From: UBA1422 sp963676385
Lineage (GTDB): Bacteria; Bacillota; Clostridia; Peptostreptococcales; Anaerovoracaceae
Reading direction: 5' to 3'
DNA length: 64,000 nucleotides
Assembly (NCBI GenBank): GCA_963676385.2
Contig: CAXXMM010000009.1
Coordinates: 62,001-126,000, forward strand
The stretch's first letter is position 1, and every line of letters starts with the position of its first letter. The notes beneath the pieces are model-generated. The model was not told where the DNA came from and did no database searches. It saw nothing but the letters and a program-made list of their open reading frames with translations. Positions 1 to 8,313 of this stretch are shown one piece after another. The position numbers were made by a program, and so were the translations under genes.

Positions 1-240
1 TTTGGCCAAGCAAGGAACACTTTCCAAATTCTCATCATACCGAACCAATGGGTCATAGATCAAATTGAAAACCTCAGAACTCATCACGGCCCATGCCGTA
101 AGGGGGTTTAACGTATCCACAAATTCTCCTGTACCGATTACCATGCCGGTTTTACTACCACCACCACAGCCGCCAAGACCAAGTCCAATGGACAGCACCA
201 TGACAATGGACAAAATCACAGCCATTAGTTTCTTTTTCAT
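1..240 (-). CDS. Peptide ABC transporter substrate-binding lipoprotein, N-terminal part
   Basis: This gene starts at 240 and runs off the left edge, so only about 80 residues are visible. The N terminus is a lipoprotein signal: a Lys-rich start (MKKK), a hydrophobic stretch, then the lipobox L-G-G-C with the lipidated Cys at residue 25, followed by a Gly/Ser linker. The mature part contains 'FVDTLNPLTAW' and 'VFNLIYDPLVRYDENL', which is the opening of solute-binding protein family 5 (oligopeptide/dipeptide/nickel type). It would sit on the outside of the membrane and deliver a peptide-like ligand to an ABC permease outside the window. A GGGAGAA ribosome site precedes the ATG. The ligand cannot be predicted. 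The S66 peptidase lies 48 bases upstream in the same direction, which fits peptide or cell-wall-peptide uptake. Confidence 0.8.
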   Translation of the reverse strand, partial: MKKKLMAVILSIVMVLSIGLGLGGCGGGSKTGMVIGTGEFVDTLNPLTAWAVMSSEVFNLIYDPLVRYDENLESVPCLAK

Positions 241-288
241 TCTTCTCCCTCTCTTCCTTTGGGGCATCCTCATCCCCCAAAACAACTG

Positions 289-1236
289 TTATAAGACACC
301 GCTTTCAAGCACAGTGAAGGTCTTACGATCAGCATCCAAAGATACTGAAACACCAAGGGGCAACGTTGCCATATCCTTGGTATGACCCAGCGGCAAACCG
401 TATAAAACCGGAACACCAAGAGGTGTTAAATAGTACTCCAGCACATCCTCTAATCCGGTATCACATAAAAAGCCGGGGTTGTATTTAAAGGGAACGCAAT
501 CTTTGCATTCTCCCACTACAATACCGGCTACTTCACTTAACTTTCCAGAGTTTCTCAAATGAGAAAGCATATGATCCACAATCCATGGTTCAGCTTCCAC
601 TTCTTCTAACAGCAAAATCTTGTCTTTCACATCAGGTTCATATGGCGTCCCAAGGCTAGCGCAAAAAAGAGTCAAGTTTCCACCAATCAACGTACCCTTT
701 GCTATTCCGGGTCCAAAAGGAATCAACCACTTTTTTTCATCAGCAGGAGGAATCAATCCAAGAGGTTCAACTTTTTCCAATGCTTTGAAAAATTGATTCA
801 TCGTATATTCAGTCAAATCTTCTGAATTGAAACGAGCTATCCCCGGGCCATGAAAGGTTACCATGTCGCAAAATTTATTCATCATTAAATGCAAGGAAGT
901 AATATCGCTAAATCCCGTAAATATTTTGGGATGTTTTTTAATAATTTCAAAATCAATTTGCTGCAGCAACTGGGCTGTACCATATCCCCCCTGAGTGCAA
1001 AATACAACGTCCACATCATCTCGAGCAAACATTTCCATGATATCTTCTGCGCGTTCTTTTTCAGAAGCTGCCGTAAACCCTTTTGTCTTATTTACATTCT
1101 TTCCTACTACAGCATGATATCCATGGTTGTCAATCCAATCCAAACAACGAGCTAATTCGCTTTTGTTTTCAGATGGACTAGCCGGAGATACAATTCCAAT
1201 GGTATCTCCTTTTTGCAGTCTTTTGGGTTTTTTCAT
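289..1236 (-). CDS. LD-carboxypeptidase / MccF-type S66 serine peptidase
   Basis: The 315-residue product matches the S66 family in length and layout. The nucleophile elbow is GFSDIT (Ser110), followed by FHGPG. The Glu of the triad lies in LLLEEVEAEPW (Glu211 or Glu212) and the His in LPLGHTKDM (His285), the usual Ser-Glu-His order. Family members cleave the L,D bond of murein tetrapeptides in the cytoplasm (LdcA) or inactivate microcin C-like peptides (MccF); the sequence alone does not separate these. The start has a good site (GGGAGGCGACAT then ATG). It is co-directional with the peptide-binding lipoprotein downstream, so murein-peptide recycling is the likelier job, by inference. Confidence 0.85.
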   Translation of the reverse strand: MKKPKRLQKGDTIGIVSPASPSENKSELARCLDWIDNHGYHAVVGKNVNKTKGFTAASEKERAEDIMEMFARDDVDVVFCTQGGYGTAQLLQQIDFEIIKKHPKIFTGFSDITSLHLMMNKFCDMVTFHGPGIARFNSEDLTEYTMNQFFKALEKVEPLGLIPPADEKKWLIPFGPGIAKGTLIGGNLTLFCASLGTPYEPDVKDKILLLEEVEAEPWIVDHMLSHLRNSGKLSEVAGIVVGECKDCVPFKYNPGFLCDTGLEDVLEYYLTPLGVPVLYGLPLGHTKDMATLPLGVSVSLDADRKTFTVLESGVL

Positions 1237-1384
1237 ATGTCGCCTCCCTCACGGTTTGATTTGGGCAATTTTTACAGGTTATGTTCACAATGTGAACATC
1301 TTGTTGATAATTTGAACAATATTTCCTGAATTATAGCTTGCAGCTTCTCACTTGTCAAGAAACTATCAGAATATTTGTAACATA

Positions 1385-1413
1385 AAAATAGACAAGGAGA
1401 AATCTCCTTGTCT
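1385..1413 (-). terminator. Intrinsic terminator after the TudS-like gene
   Basis: An 11-bp perfect inverted repeat (AGACAAGGAGA / TCTCCTTGTCT, 1390-1413) is followed on the minus strand by ATTTTTATG. It lies 14 bases past the stop codon of the gene at 1427-2002. Confidence 0.7.
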
Positions 1414-1426
1414 AAAAAACGCTTTT

Positions 1427-2002
1427 TTATGAGATACTTTTTATAAATTCTCGGAAATCACCAATAATTTTACCCATGTCTGCAGTCTCGTCATCCAATG
1501 CCAACCCATAAAATGGTGGCATTTTAATATTTCTGGCAACTATTTCTTTTTTTAACTCTTCAATATATACCCCTTCGCCCTCGATCAGGGCGGCCCCGTA
1601 GTCTAAATCCAGCGGGCTTCCTCCCCAATCTTTGTTCCAGCTGGTAATGGTTACCCCACATGTGGGAGATCCATCACAGCTTAATACAGCTACAGTCTGG
1701 TACCCTTCCCGAATGTATTCCTCCATGTAGGTTACCACATCTTTTGCCAGTTCTCTGCAATGAGTTCGAAACCCATGGCTGTCATACAGATTTTTTGTCT
1801 GCCACCATCGCTGTATTCCCAAATACAATGTTTCAGGACAATGCATCTGCTGAATGCCCAAATCATTTTCATATAAGGTGTCAAAGACCTCCTTGCACAT
1901 TCCCGGATATCTGGCCAGGCCCTTTACCTTATTGTTGGTATTTAATAGACAACTGGAAACAAATATTATTTTTTTGCTCCTAGCATCCTCATGTCTGTTC
2001 AT
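1427..2002 (-). CDS. TudS-related (DUF523-like) putative desulfidase
   Basis: The 191-residue protein carries Cys residues in the settings expected of the DUF523/TudS group: SSCLL (Cys18), HCPE (Cys55) and CDGSPTCG (Cys109 and Cys115). TudS proteins bind a 4Fe-4S cluster through three Cys and remove sulfur from thiouracil-like substrates. I recall this longer variant being catalogued as a TudS-related putative desulfidase, but its substrate is not known to me. Upstream is a strong site (GGAGGTGGAAA then ATG). It diverges from thioredoxin, with about 150 bases between them, so a thiol or sulfur theme is plausible but inferred. Confidence 0.65.
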   Translation of the reverse strand: MNRHEDARSKKIIFVSSCLLNTNNKVKGLARYPGMCKEVFDTLYENDLGIQQMHCPETLYLGIQRWWQTKNLYDSHGFRTHCRELAKDVVTYMEEYIREGYQTVAVLSCDGSPTCGVTITSWNKDWGGSPLDLDYGAALIEGEGVYIEELKKEIVARNIKMPPFYGLALDDETADMGKIIGDFREFIKSIS

Positions 2003-2086
2003 TTTCCACCTCCATACACTTCATGGTTTATAAAAATATATTGTTATTTATGTGACAAAGTTACTGATTGTACCGTTTGGCTCCCC

Positions 2087-2092
2087 TATAAT
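2087..2092 (+). promoter_or_regulatory. Likely -10 element for trxA
   Basis: A perfect TATAAT lies 65 bases upstream of the thioredoxin start. I do not see a good -35 at 16-18 bp spacing, so strength and regulation are open. Confidence 0.35.
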
Positions 2093-2156
2093 TAAGGTAT
2101 AAAAAGGTTATTACAAGTCATTGCATATCATATAGAAAATAGAAAGAGGTAACAAT

Positions 2157-2468
2157 ATGGCAACATTGAAAATCACAAAGGCAAATTTCGAATCAGAAGT
2201 ACTAAATTCTGACAAACCCGTATTAGTAGACTTTTGGGCTGCTTGGTGTGGACCCTGCAGAATGGTGGGACCCGTTGTGGAGGAAATCTCCAACGAAGTC
2301 GCCGATGCCAAAGTTGGCAAAATCAATGTTGACGAAGAGCAGGAATTGGCTATGAAATACGGAGTAATGAGTATCCCAACCCTCATTGTATTTGAAAATG
2401 GTCAAGTTAGGGACAAAATCGTAGGGGCCCATCCCAAGGCTTCCATATTAAAAATGCTGAACAAATAG
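2157..2468 (+). CDS. trxA: Thioredoxin
   Basis: The 103-residue product is a classic thioredoxin: active site WCGPC (Cys31, Cys34), buried Asp25 in VDFWA, and the cis-Pro loop SIPT near residue 76. It is a cytoplasmic protein-disulfide reductant. The start is supported by AGAGGT about six bases before the ATG. It converges with the Crp/Fnr gene with only 17 bases between stop codons, and I saw no clear terminator in that gap. Its neighbours (desulfidase candidate, CoA-disulfide/persulfide protein) make this a thiol-redox neighbourhood. Confidence 0.95.
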   Translation: MATLKITKANFESEVLNSDKPVLVDFWAAWCGPCRMVGPVVEEISNEVADAKVGKINVDEEQELAMKYGVMSIPTLIVFENGQVRDKIVGAHPKASILKMLNK

Positions 2469-2485
2469 GGGTTTTAGGCTTCTTG

Positions 2486-3160
2486 CTAAATTAGTTTTCG
2501 AAGTCCGGCTTTGTCAATAATGGTAAGCCCGCCTCGATATAGTGTCACCAGTTTTTCCTTTTCAAAATATTTAATCATACGGGAAACGACTTCTCTGGCG
2601 CTTGCCATATATTTTGCGATTTGCTCGTGGGTCAGGTCTATTCGATCCGACCCACGTTTTGCGGATTCATCCAACAAGAACGTGGCAAGGCGACTATCAA
2701 AACTTTTGAATAGGATTTGCTCCATGGCCCACATCACATCAGAAAATTTGTCTACCATAACAGATAAGGCAAAATTTTCAACATAGATGTTTTTGTCTTG
2801 GAGTTTTGCAAACACGCTTGCATTGAGCAATAGGATTTCGCTGTCTACTTCTGCATCAATGAATACATCAAATGTTATATTGTGCATCAGGCAGGATGCG
2901 GATAAGATACAGACATCTCCAGGGTATAGGCGGTATAATGTGGCCTCTTTCCCGGTTTCGGATAAAATATACGCACGAAGTTCACCGGTTTTTACAAGAA
3001 GCACCCCAATGCAATCATTTTCAGCACTATGGATATTCTGGCCTTTTTTGTATGTAATCTGAGAAGTATTGGCAAAGGTTTCCTCTTGTTCTTCTCTAGG
3101 AAGTTGGGAGATAAAACCAAATTTTTTGCTCAAAAAGTCAATATTTTCTTGGTTAATCAT
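2486..3160 (-). CDS. Crp/Fnr-family transcriptional regulator
   Basis: The 224-residue protein has an N-terminal cyclic-nucleotide-like effector beta-roll (about 25-115), a long dimerisation helix, and a C-terminal winged helix-turn-helix (LTHEQIAKYMASAREVVSR, about 175-195). The N-terminal FNR cluster pattern of closely spaced Cys is absent; the domain has only isolated Cys (for example in NDCIG, DVCIL and ASCLM), so the ligand is unclear. The start has CGAGGTGCAACA before the ATG. It is divergent from the four-domain sulfur-redox gene at 3293, and an inverted repeat lies between them, so control of that gene and of itself is the simplest reading. Confidence 0.85.
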   Translation of the reverse strand: MINQENIDFLSKKFGFISQLPREEQEETFANTSQITYKKGQNIHSAENDCIGVLLVKTGELRAYILSETGKEATLYRLYPGDVCILSASCLMHNITFDVFIDAEVDSEILLLNASVFAKLQDKNIYVENFALSVMVDKFSDVMWAMEQILFKSFDSRLATFLLDESAKRGSDRIDLTHEQIAKYMASAREVVSRMIKYFEKEKLVTLYRGGLTIIDKAGLRKLI

Positions 3161-3178
3161 TGTTGCACCTCGTGGTCA

Positions 3179-3202
3179 ATATAGTGAATACCTATACTAT
3201 AT
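3179..3202. promoter_or_regulatory. Inverted repeat between divergent Crp/Fnr and sulfur-redox genes
   Basis: ATATAGT (3179-3185) and ACTATAT (3196-3202) are perfect inverted arms separated by 10 bases. The position, 19 bases upstream of the regulator start and about 90 upstream of the divergent gene, suits an operator. The half-sites are AT-rich and do not match the FNR or CRP consensus, so this is tentative. Confidence 0.4.
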
Positions 3203-3292
3203 CATTGTAATGCAACTTTGCGTAAAAATAAATCCATAAATTACCCTTGTAACAACATTTCAAGAATGCGCTGCATTCAGATCGGAGCAATT

Positions 3293-5800
3293 ATGAGTAA
3301 AAAAATAGTCATCATCGGCGGGGTAGCCGGTGGCGCCAGTGCAGCTGCCCGTTTACGACGCCAAGATGAAACCGCAGAAATTATACTTCTGGAACGGGGA
3401 AATTATATTTCCTATGCCAATTGTGGGCTTCCCTATCATGTTGGAGATGTAATCCAATCCAGAGATGCGCTCCTACTTATGACACCGGAAAAAATGAAGG
3501 AACGTTTTCATGTTGATGTTCGGATTTTAAATGAAGTGACAGCCATTGATCCAAAATCCAAGTCTGTTACAGTAAAACAATTGGACACAGGCAAAGAATA
3601 TGTGGAGTCTTATGACACGTTGGTGGTTTCCACCGGTTCTTCTCCCATCCGGCCTGCCTTGCCGGGAATTGACTCCAATCGAATTATGACCCTTTGGACC
3701 ATCCCTGACACAGACAAGATTCGAGAAAAAATTCAAAAAGAAAATATCCGGGACGCTGTTGTCATCGGCGGGGGTTTTATTGGGTTGGAAATGGCGGAGA
3801 ACCTTCAGTTAGCCGGCAGCAGAGTCACCATTGTTGAGATGCTGAACCAAGTAATGGCCCCCTTGGACTATGAAATGGCCCAACTGGTTCACGAACATCT
3901 CGTGTTAAGTGGAACCCAGCTCATCTTGGAAGATGGTGTATCCAGTTTTGAAGATACAGACAACGGTGTCAAGATTAAGTTGGCATCCGGAAAAGAAATT
4001 GAAACCCAACTAGTCATTTTATCCATTGGGGTTCGTCCCAACAGCATCTTGGCCAAAGAGGCCGGATTAACGCTGAATCCACGAGGCGGCATTGTTGTGG
4101 ATGATCATCTAATCACCTCAGATCCTAACATTTACGCCATTGGCGACGTCATAGAGGTGACAGACTTTGTCAGCAAAGAAAAAACTATGGTTCCTCTTGC
4201 CGGGCCGGCAAATAAGCAAGGTCGCATTTGCGCTGACAACATCGCTTCCGGTAACGAAACCTTCAATGGAACTCAAGGGACTTCCGTTGCGAAGATATTT
4301 GATTTGACCGCCGCAACCACCGGTAGTAATGAAAAAGCCTTACAAAAGCGAGGTCTGAAAAAAGGGGTTGACTACGAAATTATTTATGTCAATCAAAATC
4401 ATCATGCAGGATATTATCCCGGCGCCACTCCCATGATCATCAAATTGATTTTTTCCAAAGATGGAAAAAGGATTTTTGGTGCGCAAATAGTGGGTCGCGA
4501 GGGAGTCGACAAGCGTATTGACGTTTTAGCAACCGTCATTCGTCTCAACGGAACCGTTCATGATTTAACAGAATTGGAACTGGCTTATGCTCCTCCCTAT
4601 TCCTCCGCCAAAGATCCTGTAAACATGGCTGGGTTCACCGCCGAGAATTTATTAAACGGAATGGTGGCATTTTGTGACTGGGACTTTATTGAGAAAACAG
4701 ATCCAAATGATATTATTTTGTTGGACATCCGGGAAGATATGGAACGATTGGCATACAAAATGCCAAACACAGTGGATATCCCCCTGGGAACGCTGAGAGA
4801 ACGATTAGGGGAGTTGGATCCATCTAAAACCATTGTTCCGTTTTGCGCCATTGGGGTTCGCTCCTACAATGCTGTACGAATTTTAATGGAACACGGCTTT
4901 AAAAAAGTTCTGCTTTATCCAGCCGGTACTTCATTCTACCGGGGAACCCATTATAAGGAGGAATTAATGGATATGAATTATGATGACCCTAAAGGGATTT
5001 TTTCTACGGTTGCATCCGATAGTTCGGGAACCGGCGAAACGGTTATGGCTGGTCAGTCATTTCGCTTGAATTGTAGCGGTTTGCAATGCCCGGGCCCCAT
5101 AATGAAAATATTTGACACCATCAAGGACTTAAACGATGGGGATGTGATTGAAGTGATTGCCTCGGATCCGGGATTTACCAGAGACATTGCCGCATGGTGC
5201 AAACAAACGGGAAACACGTTAATTCAGACCTCTAAATCCGGCAATGAATATGTGGCAACCATTCAAAAAGGATTGGGAAAAAATGCCGCTGTTTTAAAGC
5301 CTCAGCAAAACGGTGTATCTGTTTCCGGAGGAGACAACAAAACCATCATTGTGTTCAGTGGAGACTTGGATAAAGTATTGGCCTCGTTTATTATTGCCAA
5401 CGGCGCTTTGGCCATGGGTAAAAAAGTAACCATGTTCTTCACCTTCTGGGGTTTAAATGCCCTGCGAAAGGCCAACAAAGTAAAAGTTGACAAGAGTGTA
5501 GTCGAGTCTATGTTTGGGTTTATGATGCCCCAGGGAGCGGGACGTCTCAAGCTGTCTAAGATGAATATGGGCGGCGTCGGCACCGCCATGATGCGTTGGG
5601 TCATGAAAGACAAAAACGTTGATTCCTTAGAAACCCTGATTCGCAAAGCCCAAGATGCCGGTGTAAACATCATTGCATGCACCATGTCCATGGATATTAT
5701 GGGCATCAAGGAAGCGGAGTTAATTGATAATATCGACTATGCAGGCGTTGGCACTTACCTGGGAGAAACAGAGGAATCCAACTTGAACCTGTTTATCTAA
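3293..5800 (+). CDS. Four-domain CoA-disulfide/persulfide reductase-rhodanese-TusA-DsrE protein
   Basis: I chose the ATG at 3293 over the upstream one because CGGAGC precedes it and the FAD-binding strand begins at once (MSKKIVIIGGVAGGASAAA). The product is 835 residues. Domains in order: FAD/NAD(P)H oxidoreductase of the CoA-disulfide reductase type (1 to about 445; redox Cys44 in YANCGLPYH, NAD motif GGGFIGLEMAENL, AIGD near the end); rhodanese (about 455-550, catalytic Cys518 in PFCAIGVRS); TusA/SirA sulfur carrier (about 592-665, Cys599 in LQCPGP); DsrE-like C terminus (about 680-835). Such proteins move persulfide sulfur between Cys sites while reducing per- or disulfides with NAD(P)H. 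All catalytic Cys are present. Cytoplasmic. The divergent Crp/Fnr gene is the likely regulator. Confidence 0.88.
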   Translation: MSKKIVIIGGVAGGASAAARLRRQDETAEIILLERGNYISYANCGLPYHVGDVIQSRDALLLMTPEKMKERFHVDVRILNEVTAIDPKSKSVTVKQLDTGKEYVESYDTLVVSTGSSPIRPALPGIDSNRIMTLWTIPDTDKIREKIQKENIRDAVVIGGGFIGLEMAENLQLAGSRVTIVEMLNQVMAPLDYEMAQLVHEHLVLSGTQLILEDGVSSFEDTDNGVKIKLASGKEIETQLVILSIGVRPNSILAKEAGLTLNPRGGIVVDDHLITSDPNIYAIGDVIEVTDFVSKEKTMVPLAGPANKQGRICADNIASGNETFNGTQGTSVAKIFDLTAATTGSNEKALQKRGLKKGVDYEIIYVNQNHHAGYYPGATPMIIKLIFSKDGKRIFGAQIVGREGVDKRIDVLATVIRLNGTVHDLTELELAYAPPYSSAKDPVNMAGFTAENLLNGMVAFCDWDFIEKTDPNDIILLDIREDMERLAYKMPNTVDIPLGTLRERLGELDPSKTIVPFCAIGVRSYNAVRILMEHGFKKVLLYPAGTSFYRGTHYKEELMDMNYDDPKGIFSTVASDSSGTGETVMAGQSFRLNCSGLQCPGPIMKIFDTIKDLNDGDVIEVIASDPGFTRDIAAWCKQTGNTLIQTSKSGNEYVATIQKGLGKNAAVLKPQQNGVSVSGGDNKTIIVFSGDLDKVLASFIIANGALAMGKKVTMFFTFWGLNALRKANKVKVDKSVVESMFGFMMPQGAGRLKLSKMNMGGVGTAMMRWVMKDKNVDSLETLIRKAQDAGVNIIACTMSMDIMGIKEAELIDNIDYAGVGTYLGETEESNLNLFI

Positions 5801-5854
5801 ACCCCATATTGGGTGAAGATTCCCTGGAAAATCTCCAATCTTATAGAATCAAAG

Positions 5855-5892
5855 AAAGACCGACAACGTCCATTAGGATGCTGCCGGTCTTT
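5855..5892. terminator. Probable bidirectional terminator
   Basis: AAAGACCG (5855-5862) pairs with CGGTCTTT (5885-5892), with further partial pairing inside. It lies between the convergent stops at 5800 and 5923, with A/T tails on both sides. Confidence 0.5.
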
Positions 5893-5922
5893 TGACTTGT
5901 CAGGTGGGTTATGTCAATGTAC

Positions 5923-7470
5923 TTATCCCAGAATTTTTTTCAGGTCCTCTTCCGGTGTGGAAATCGGTGTCAAATTAAAGTTATCCACCAAAACTTTCAA
6001 TATATTGGGTGAAATAAACGCAGGCAATGTTGGCCCAATATAGATATTTTTGATTCCGAGGGCCAATAATGTGAGTAAAATGCAAACCGCTTTTTGCTCA
6101 TACCAGGATAGCACTAATGTCAAAGGCAGTTCATTAACGGTACATTCAAAGGCTTCCCCTAAAGCAAGGGCAACTTTTATGGCACTATAGGCATCGTTGC
6201 ACTGTCCCATATCCATGACCCTAGGCAACCCGGCAATTTCTCCTAAGTCCATATCGTTAAATCGAAACTTTCCACAGGCCAAAGTGAGGATTACCGTGTC
6301 TGCCGGTGTCTGTGCCACAAAATCCGTATAATAATTTCGGCCGGGTTTTGCACCATCGCATCCTCCAACAAGGAAAAAATGCTTGATGGCGCCTGTCTTG
6401 ACTCCATCAATAACAGTGCCTGCAACGGACAGAACGGTTCCGTGGCCAAATCCGGTCATCATCACATCTCCTCCGTTGATTCCTGTCATATGCTGATCCT
6501 CTTTATAGCCTCCTAATTCCAATGCCTTCTGAATCACCGGAGCAAAATCCTTTTCTTCGCCAATATGCACCATTTCCGGATATGCAACCACAGAAGTGGT
6601 GAAGATACGATCGGCATAGTTGGATTTTGGGGGCATCAGGCAATTTGTGGTAAAGAGAACCGGTGCCGGAATGTTTTCAAATTCCTTCTGTTGGTTCTGC
6701 CATGCGGTTCCAAAATTTCCCTTTAAATGCGTATATTTTTTTAGTTCCGGATATCCATGGGCCGGCAACATTTCCCCATGGGTATAAATATTGATTCCTT
6801 TTCCATCCGTCTGCTGAAGCAACAAATTCAAGTCACAAAGGTCATGCCCAGTAATCACAATAAATGGACCCTTTTCAATGTTGGTTGTCACCTTGGTAGG
6901 TACAGGCGTTCCATAGGTACCGGTGTTGGCAGCATCTAAAAGCGCCATACATTTTAAATTGACGTTTCCCGTCTCCATGACCAAGGCTAGCAATTCATCA
7001 GCTTTTCCCTCTTCCCCTATGGCTGTCAGGGCTTTATAAAAAAATCCATTGACTTCCGGATCGGTATGTCCCAGCATTCTGGCATGATGGGCATAAGCCG
7101 CCATGCCACGAAGGCCAAAAAGAATCAAGGACTTCAAGGAACGAATATCTTCGTTATCTCCCCACAAGGTTTCCATATCCATTTCCGGACCGCCTTCCAA
7201 GGCAGCTGTAGCCATGTCGATTTTGGCCCCCAAAGCGCCGATGCTGACGTCGTCAAAACTTACGTTGGTCACAGTTGTAAAGAGCCCGTCAATAATAAGG
7301 CCATCGGTTTCGAAAGTGTTCCTATCTTTTGCCGCTTTTGCCAGCGCCACCATTTTTCCCGTTAATTGATCCTGCAAATTGGCAGTCTCCGGTTTTTTAC
7401 CACAGACCCCGGCTACAGTACAGCCACTTCCCTTTGCAGTTTGTTCGCATTGAAAACAAAACATTGACAT
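5923..7470 (-). CDS. hcp: Hybrid cluster protein (hydroxylamine reductase / NO reductase)
   Basis: The 515-residue protein has the N-terminal cluster Cys set MFCFQC...GC...VC (Cys5, 8, 17, 23). The ligands of the 4Fe-2O-2S hybrid cluster are all recognisable in order: ITGHD and HGEM, TTNC, VGGCDG (the persulfide Cys in characterised members), TLACGK, MGQCND and WYEQK. Hcp is a cytoplasmic enzyme known to reduce hydroxylamine in vitro and NO in vivo, protecting anaerobes from nitrosative stress. It is transcribed away from a Crp/Fnr-type regulator, across a 183-base gap containing a perfect CGTTGT-N4-ACAACG palindrome. This matches the known HcpR-hcp pairing. Confidence 0.95.
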   Translation of the reverse strand: MSMFCFQCEQTAKGSGCTVAGVCGKKPETANLQDQLTGKMVALAKAAKDRNTFETDGLIIDGLFTTVTNVSFDDVSIGALGAKIDMATAALEGGPEMDMETLWGDNEDIRSLKSLILFGLRGMAAYAHHARMLGHTDPEVNGFFYKALTAIGEEGKADELLALVMETGNVNLKCMALLDAANTGTYGTPVPTKVTTNIEKGPFIVITGHDLCDLNLLLQQTDGKGINIYTHGEMLPAHGYPELKKYTHLKGNFGTAWQNQQKEFENIPAPVLFTTNCLMPPKSNYADRIFTTSVVAYPEMVHIGEEKDFAPVIQKALELGGYKEDQHMTGINGGDVMMTGFGHGTVLSVAGTVIDGVKTGAIKHFFLVGGCDGAKPGRNYYTDFVAQTPADTVILTLACGKFRFNDMDLGEIAGLPRVMDMGQCNDAYSAIKVALALGEAFECTVNELPLTLVLSWYEQKAVCILLTLLALGIKNIYIGPTLPAFISPNILKVLVDNFNLTPISTPEEDLKKILG

Positions 7471-7523
7471 CTTCTTATTCCTTTCTTATATACGGCATAT
7501 TTTCATACACCTCATGATATTTC

Positions 7524-7551
7524 TTGACTTATGCCCCCAATATACTATAAT
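7524..7551 (+). promoter_or_regulatory. Promoter for the Crp/Fnr regulator gene
   Basis: TTGACT (7524-7529), 16-base spacer, TATAAT (7546-7551). The predicted start site near 7558 is just upstream of the palindrome at 7566-7581, so binding there would block this promoter (autorepression). Confidence 0.6.
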
Positions 7552-7565
7552 CAAGTTACCTGTTT

Positions 7566-7581
7566 CGTTGTAAAAACAACG
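7566..7581. promoter_or_regulatory. Crp/Fnr-type operator palindrome between hcp and its regulator
   Basis: CGTTGT-AAAA-ACAACG is a perfect 6+4+6 palindrome with FNR/HcpR-like geometry. With an AATATA/TATATT -10 for hcp at 7539-7544, the palindrome centre falls about 41.5 bases before the hcp start site, the classic class II activator position. The start site is estimated, not measured. Confidence 0.6.
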
Positions 7582-7653
7582 GAATAAATTTTTCTTCAAA
7601 TTTATTTCAGTATGTTAAATTGGTATTTTCCATTTGTATCCTTTGGAGGCATT

Positions 7654-8313
7654 ATGAATATTCCCTATTCAATTATTAAAGACAACCCTCTTTTTGACCG
7701 GATTTCCCAAGAGGATTTGCTGGGGATGTTGCATTGTTTGTCAGCCCGAATTCATTTCTATAAAAAAGACAGCTACATCTTTATGGCTGGTGATTTGGTT
7801 CAGTCCATTGGGGTGGTGTTAAAAGGCAATGTGGCAATCACCAAAGAGAATGAAGACGGAGATCGAAATCTGTTGACGATGATTGTTCCCGGCCAGTGTT
7901 TTGGAGAATCTTTTGCTTGTTCAGGTCAGCCGGAAGCTTTCGTCTCGGCTGCTGCAATGGAAGACTGTGAAATTATGTTTTTGGATTGCAAAAAAATTGT
8001 GACAACTTGTTCTTCCGCTTGCACCTTTCACACCCGCCTCATTGAAAACATTCTTGCAATGCTGACAGGAAAAATTCAAGTACTAAACCAAAAACTGGAG
8101 ATTGTATCCAAGAGAAAAATTCGTGACAAATTAATGACTTTTTTTCAAGAGCAAAAAAAGAATACCGGCACCAATGTGTTCAGTATTCCTTATAATCGGG
8201 AGCAGTTAGCTGATTTTCTATTTATCGATCGAAGTGCCCTCTCCAATGAGTTATGCAAAATGAGAGATGAAGGCCTCATCCGATTCCATAAAAATAAATT
8301 TGAAATCCTCTAA
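7654..8313 (+). CDS. Crp/Fnr-family regulator, HcpR-like by context
   Basis: The ATG at 7654 is chosen because GGAGGC lies three bases upstream of it; the in-frame ATG at 7612 lacks such a site. The 219-residue product has the effector beta-roll (about 15-120), the dimer helix, and a C-terminal winged HTH (NREQLADFLFIDRSALSNEL, near 180-200). Cys residues are scattered (LHCL, GQCF, FACS, EDCE, TTCSSACTF) and do not form the FNR N-terminal cluster, leaving heme or another ligand possible. It is divergent from hcp with a shared palindrome, so regulation of hcp is likely. Its last four bases overlap the convergent hypE stop. Confidence 0.85.
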   Translation: MNIPYSIIKDNPLFDRISQEDLLGMLHCLSARIHFYKKDSYIFMAGDLVQSIGVVLKGNVAITKENEDGDRNLLTMIVPGQCFGESFACSGQPEAFVSAAAMEDCEIMFLDCKKIVTTCSSACTFHTRLIENILAMLTGKIQVLNQKLEIVSKRKIRDKLMTFFQEQKKNTGTNVFSIPYNREQLADFLFIDRSALSNELCKMRDEGLIRFHKNKFEIL

